7,312 bases of DNA from an uncultured Lachnospiraceae bacterium (GTDB lineage Bacteria > Bacillota > Clostridia > Lachnospirales > Lachnospiraceae), in assembly GCA_902783305.1 (NCBI GenBank), contig CACZQU010000258.1, positions 1-7,312 of the forward strand, in the 5' to 3' direction. The notes beneath the pieces are model-generated. The model had not been told where the DNA came from and made no database searches. It saw nothing but the letters and a program-made list of their open reading frames with translations. Positions 6,369-7,312 of the stretch are shown here, one piece after another. Position numbers and translations under genes: made by a program. The first letter of the stretch is position 1; the number at the start of each line of letters is the position of its first letter.

Positions 6369-6933
6369 ACGCTTCTGTACCCAGCAGCCCGAGCTCTTCC
6401 GCGTGCTCCTTCATTCCGCTGATACAGATCTGGGCCACATCCCGTACTTCCATGCCCAGCATCTCACATCCCTGCAGAATCAGCTCCCGGTTGCATTTTG
6501 CGGCAAACCGCTTATCCTTAAATTTCTTCATGAAGCTTTTGACCTCCAGATCCGTGATGCCGTTTGGCCGCATTCGTGCCGCGGCCTGGATGATGCCGGT
6601 CAGTTCATCTACGGTGAACAGGCTTTTTTCCAGATTTGACTCCGGTTTTACATCCGTACAGATTCCATAACCGTGGGAGAGGATTGCCCGTATTTCCTCC
6701 GGCTCCAGACCAGCCTCATGTAAAGGCTCAGCGGTATGCTGCAGGTGTTCCTCCGGGTATTTTTCATAGTCGTAATCATGGAGCATGCCGATAGCCTGCC
6801 AGTGCTCCACATCCTCTCCGAAATGCGCAGCCATTGCTCCCATCGAGTAACATACATTTTTGGCATGGATGATCAGATGCTCCTGTGTCACCATTGAAGC
6901 ATTCAGCTCCTTTGCCTGTTCCAGTGTAAGCAT
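6367..6933 (-). CDS. HD-domain protein, putative metal-dependent phosphohydrolase
   Basis: A 188-residue cytoplasmic protein on the minus strand. It shows the ordered HD-superfamily metal ligands: H23 in LIIHAKNV, H52-D53 in GMLHDYDYEKYPEEH (49-63), and D109 in FTVDELTGII. H64-type and H87 residues (HLQHTAEP, LSHGYG) add further helix-lined polar contacts. This small stand-alone type is widespread in Firmicutes and is usually annotated only as HD domain hydrolase; the natural substrate is unknown, with nucleotides or phosphoesters as the usual class. The start ATG (6933-6931) follows a good minus-strand ribosome site (AAGGGGG, 9 bases away). It is convergent with the permease and shares its terminator; the stop codon touches the T-run of that terminator. 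No partner gene is visible on this strand. Confidence 0.87.
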   Translation of the reverse strand: MLTLEQAKELNASMVTQEHLIIHAKNVCYSMGAMAAHFGEDVEHWQAIGMLHDYDYEKYPEEHLQHTAEPLHEAGLEPEEIRAILSHGYGICTDVKPESNLEKSLFTVDELTGIIQAAARMRPNGITDLEVKSFMKKFKDKRFAAKCNRELILQGCEMLGMEVRDVAQICISGMKEHAEELGLLGTEA

Positions 6934-6942
6934 ATCCGGTTT

Positions 6943-6949
6943 CCCCCTT
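6943..6949 (-). promoter_or_regulatory. Ribosome binding site of the HD gene
   Basis: Read on the minus strand this is AAGGGGG, ending 9 bases before the ATG at 6933. It confirms that start over the upstream minus-strand ATGs. Confidence 0.6.
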
Positions 6950-6969
6950 TTCTTTTGCGTAATCGTTAC

Positions 6970-6990
6970 TGAACAGAAAGATACTGTTCA
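6970..6990. repeat. Inverted repeat upstream of the HD gene
   Basis: TGAACAG (6970-6976) and CTGTTCA (6984-6990) are exact complements separated by 7 bp, 37 bp upstream of the HD start codon. This is suitable for a regulator site or a small leader hairpin. No strong minus-strand promoter was recognised next to it. Confidence 0.4.
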
Positions 6991-7096
6991 TCACCGCGAA
7001 GCGGCGAGTCACAGGATCGATCGGCATCAGGACGAATGCAAACTGGCGTATATGGATGAGTTGTAGACCATAGTATCACACTGAAGACATTTCTAC

Positions 7097-7242
7097 AATG
7101 GGTTCAGTTATCCCGTGGGGATGTACCATTCACCCGCGCGTGGCTTTACGGTTAATCCGTGAACGGTAACTTTTGGTTGCCATCCGCCTGCATGTGGCAG
7201 TTGTCGGGTGAAAAGCAGAAAAAGCGCTGGAATCAGGCAGCG
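7097..7242. other. Possible structured RNA or palindromic repeat element, class not recognised
   Basis: No convincing gene is seen in about 6950-7312, but this part is dense in complementary segments. A perfect 8-bp helix, TTCACCCG (7129-7136) with CGGGTGAA (7205-7212), encloses three small hairpins: TTTACGG/CCGTGAA (7145-7151/7157-7163, one G-U pair), GGTAAC/GTTGCC (7165-7170/7176-7181, one G-U pair) and CTGC/GCAG (7188-7191/7197-7200). A hairpin ATCCC-GTG-GGGAT (7110-7122) lies before it, and CGCTG/CAGCG (7225-7229/7238-7242) after it. I do not recognise a known riboswitch, tRNA, tmRNA, RNase P or SRP RNA consensus. It may be a leader of a gene right of the window, a small RNA, or a repeat element; strand is undecided. 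Confidence 0.35.
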
Positions 7243-7312
7243 GGATGAAAAAAGGAATGATGAAAACGCGGAAGTGAAGTTGGAATGATCCCGCCGCAGA
7301 AGAGAGAAAGAA
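7243..7312. other. Right-edge sequence without an assignable gene
   Basis: On the plus strand AAAAAAGGA is followed by ATGATG (7257-7262), but that frame stops after six codons. The edge is purine-rich (ending GAAGAGAGAAAGAA) and could be the ribosome site region of a gene beginning just outside. On the minus strand a frame is open to the edge but has no family resemblance. Confidence 0.3.

Noticed and set aside
6776..7066. Small frames on both strands around the HD gene start
   Set aside because: They overlap the well-supported HD gene, lack ribosome sites and show no recognisable domain.
7225..7242. CGCTG/CAGCG hairpin as a minus-strand terminator
   Set aside because: Read on the minus strand it is followed by CTTTTT, but the stem is only 5 bp with an 8-base loop, and no minus-strand gene is seen ending there.
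7097..7242. tRNA, cobalamin, TPP or other known riboswitch
   Set aside because: No T-arm consensus and none of the conserved core motifs of these classes could be found.
7133..7312. Minus-strand frame open from the right edge to about 7133
   Set aside because: The translation is biased and unlike any family I know, and it covers the hairpin-rich region. It could be the end of a gene outside the window but there is no positive evidence.

Overview
The window looks like chromosomal DNA from an anaerobic gut Firmicute, most likely Lachnospiraceae-like Clostridia. This is inferred from mid-range GC, clear purine-rich Shine-Dalgarno sequences at short spacing, and the family mix (DUF4037, DUF4867, a SteT-like permease). 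No rRNA, tRNA, CRISPR array, transposase or phage gene was seen.

Layout. (1) Bases 2-1522 (+) hold the C-terminal part of a large Lhr-like superfamily 2 helicase whose N-terminal half lies left of the window. (2) Three bases later, in the same frame, comes a complete DUF4037 nucleotidyltransferase-fold protein (1526-2470). (3) A compact regulatory region (about 2480-2594) carries a strong sigma-A-type promoter, embedded in a perfect 15-bp inverted repeat, plus a third partial copy of the same motif. It drives a complete hipB-hipA toxin-antitoxin pair (2595-4102) with stop and start codons overlapping by one base. (4) A roughly 210-bp spacer with palindromic motifs and a possible promoter precedes a DUF4867 cupin-like protein (4316-4951) and a 12-TM APC amino-acid permease (5002-6324), probably one operon. 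(5) A near-perfect bidirectional terminator (6333-6368) separates these from a convergent HD-domain protein on the minus strand (6933-6367). (6) The last roughly 380 bp contain no convincing gene, but bases 7097-7242 have many self-complementary segments, including an 8-bp closing helix around three small hairpins, suggesting a structured RNA or a palindromic repeat element.

How the parts may work together. The helicase and DUF4037 genes are tightly coupled and followed by a HipA kinase module with intact catalytic residues. This arrangement suits a stress, persistence or defence neighbourhood, but the link is positional only. The DUF4867-permease pair looks metabolic: uptake or exchange of an amino acid together with a small cupin-like enzyme. 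The most notable signals are the hip operator geometry (three GCCGNNCGGC-type sites spaced 40 and 39 bp apart) and the unexplained structured stretch at the right end.
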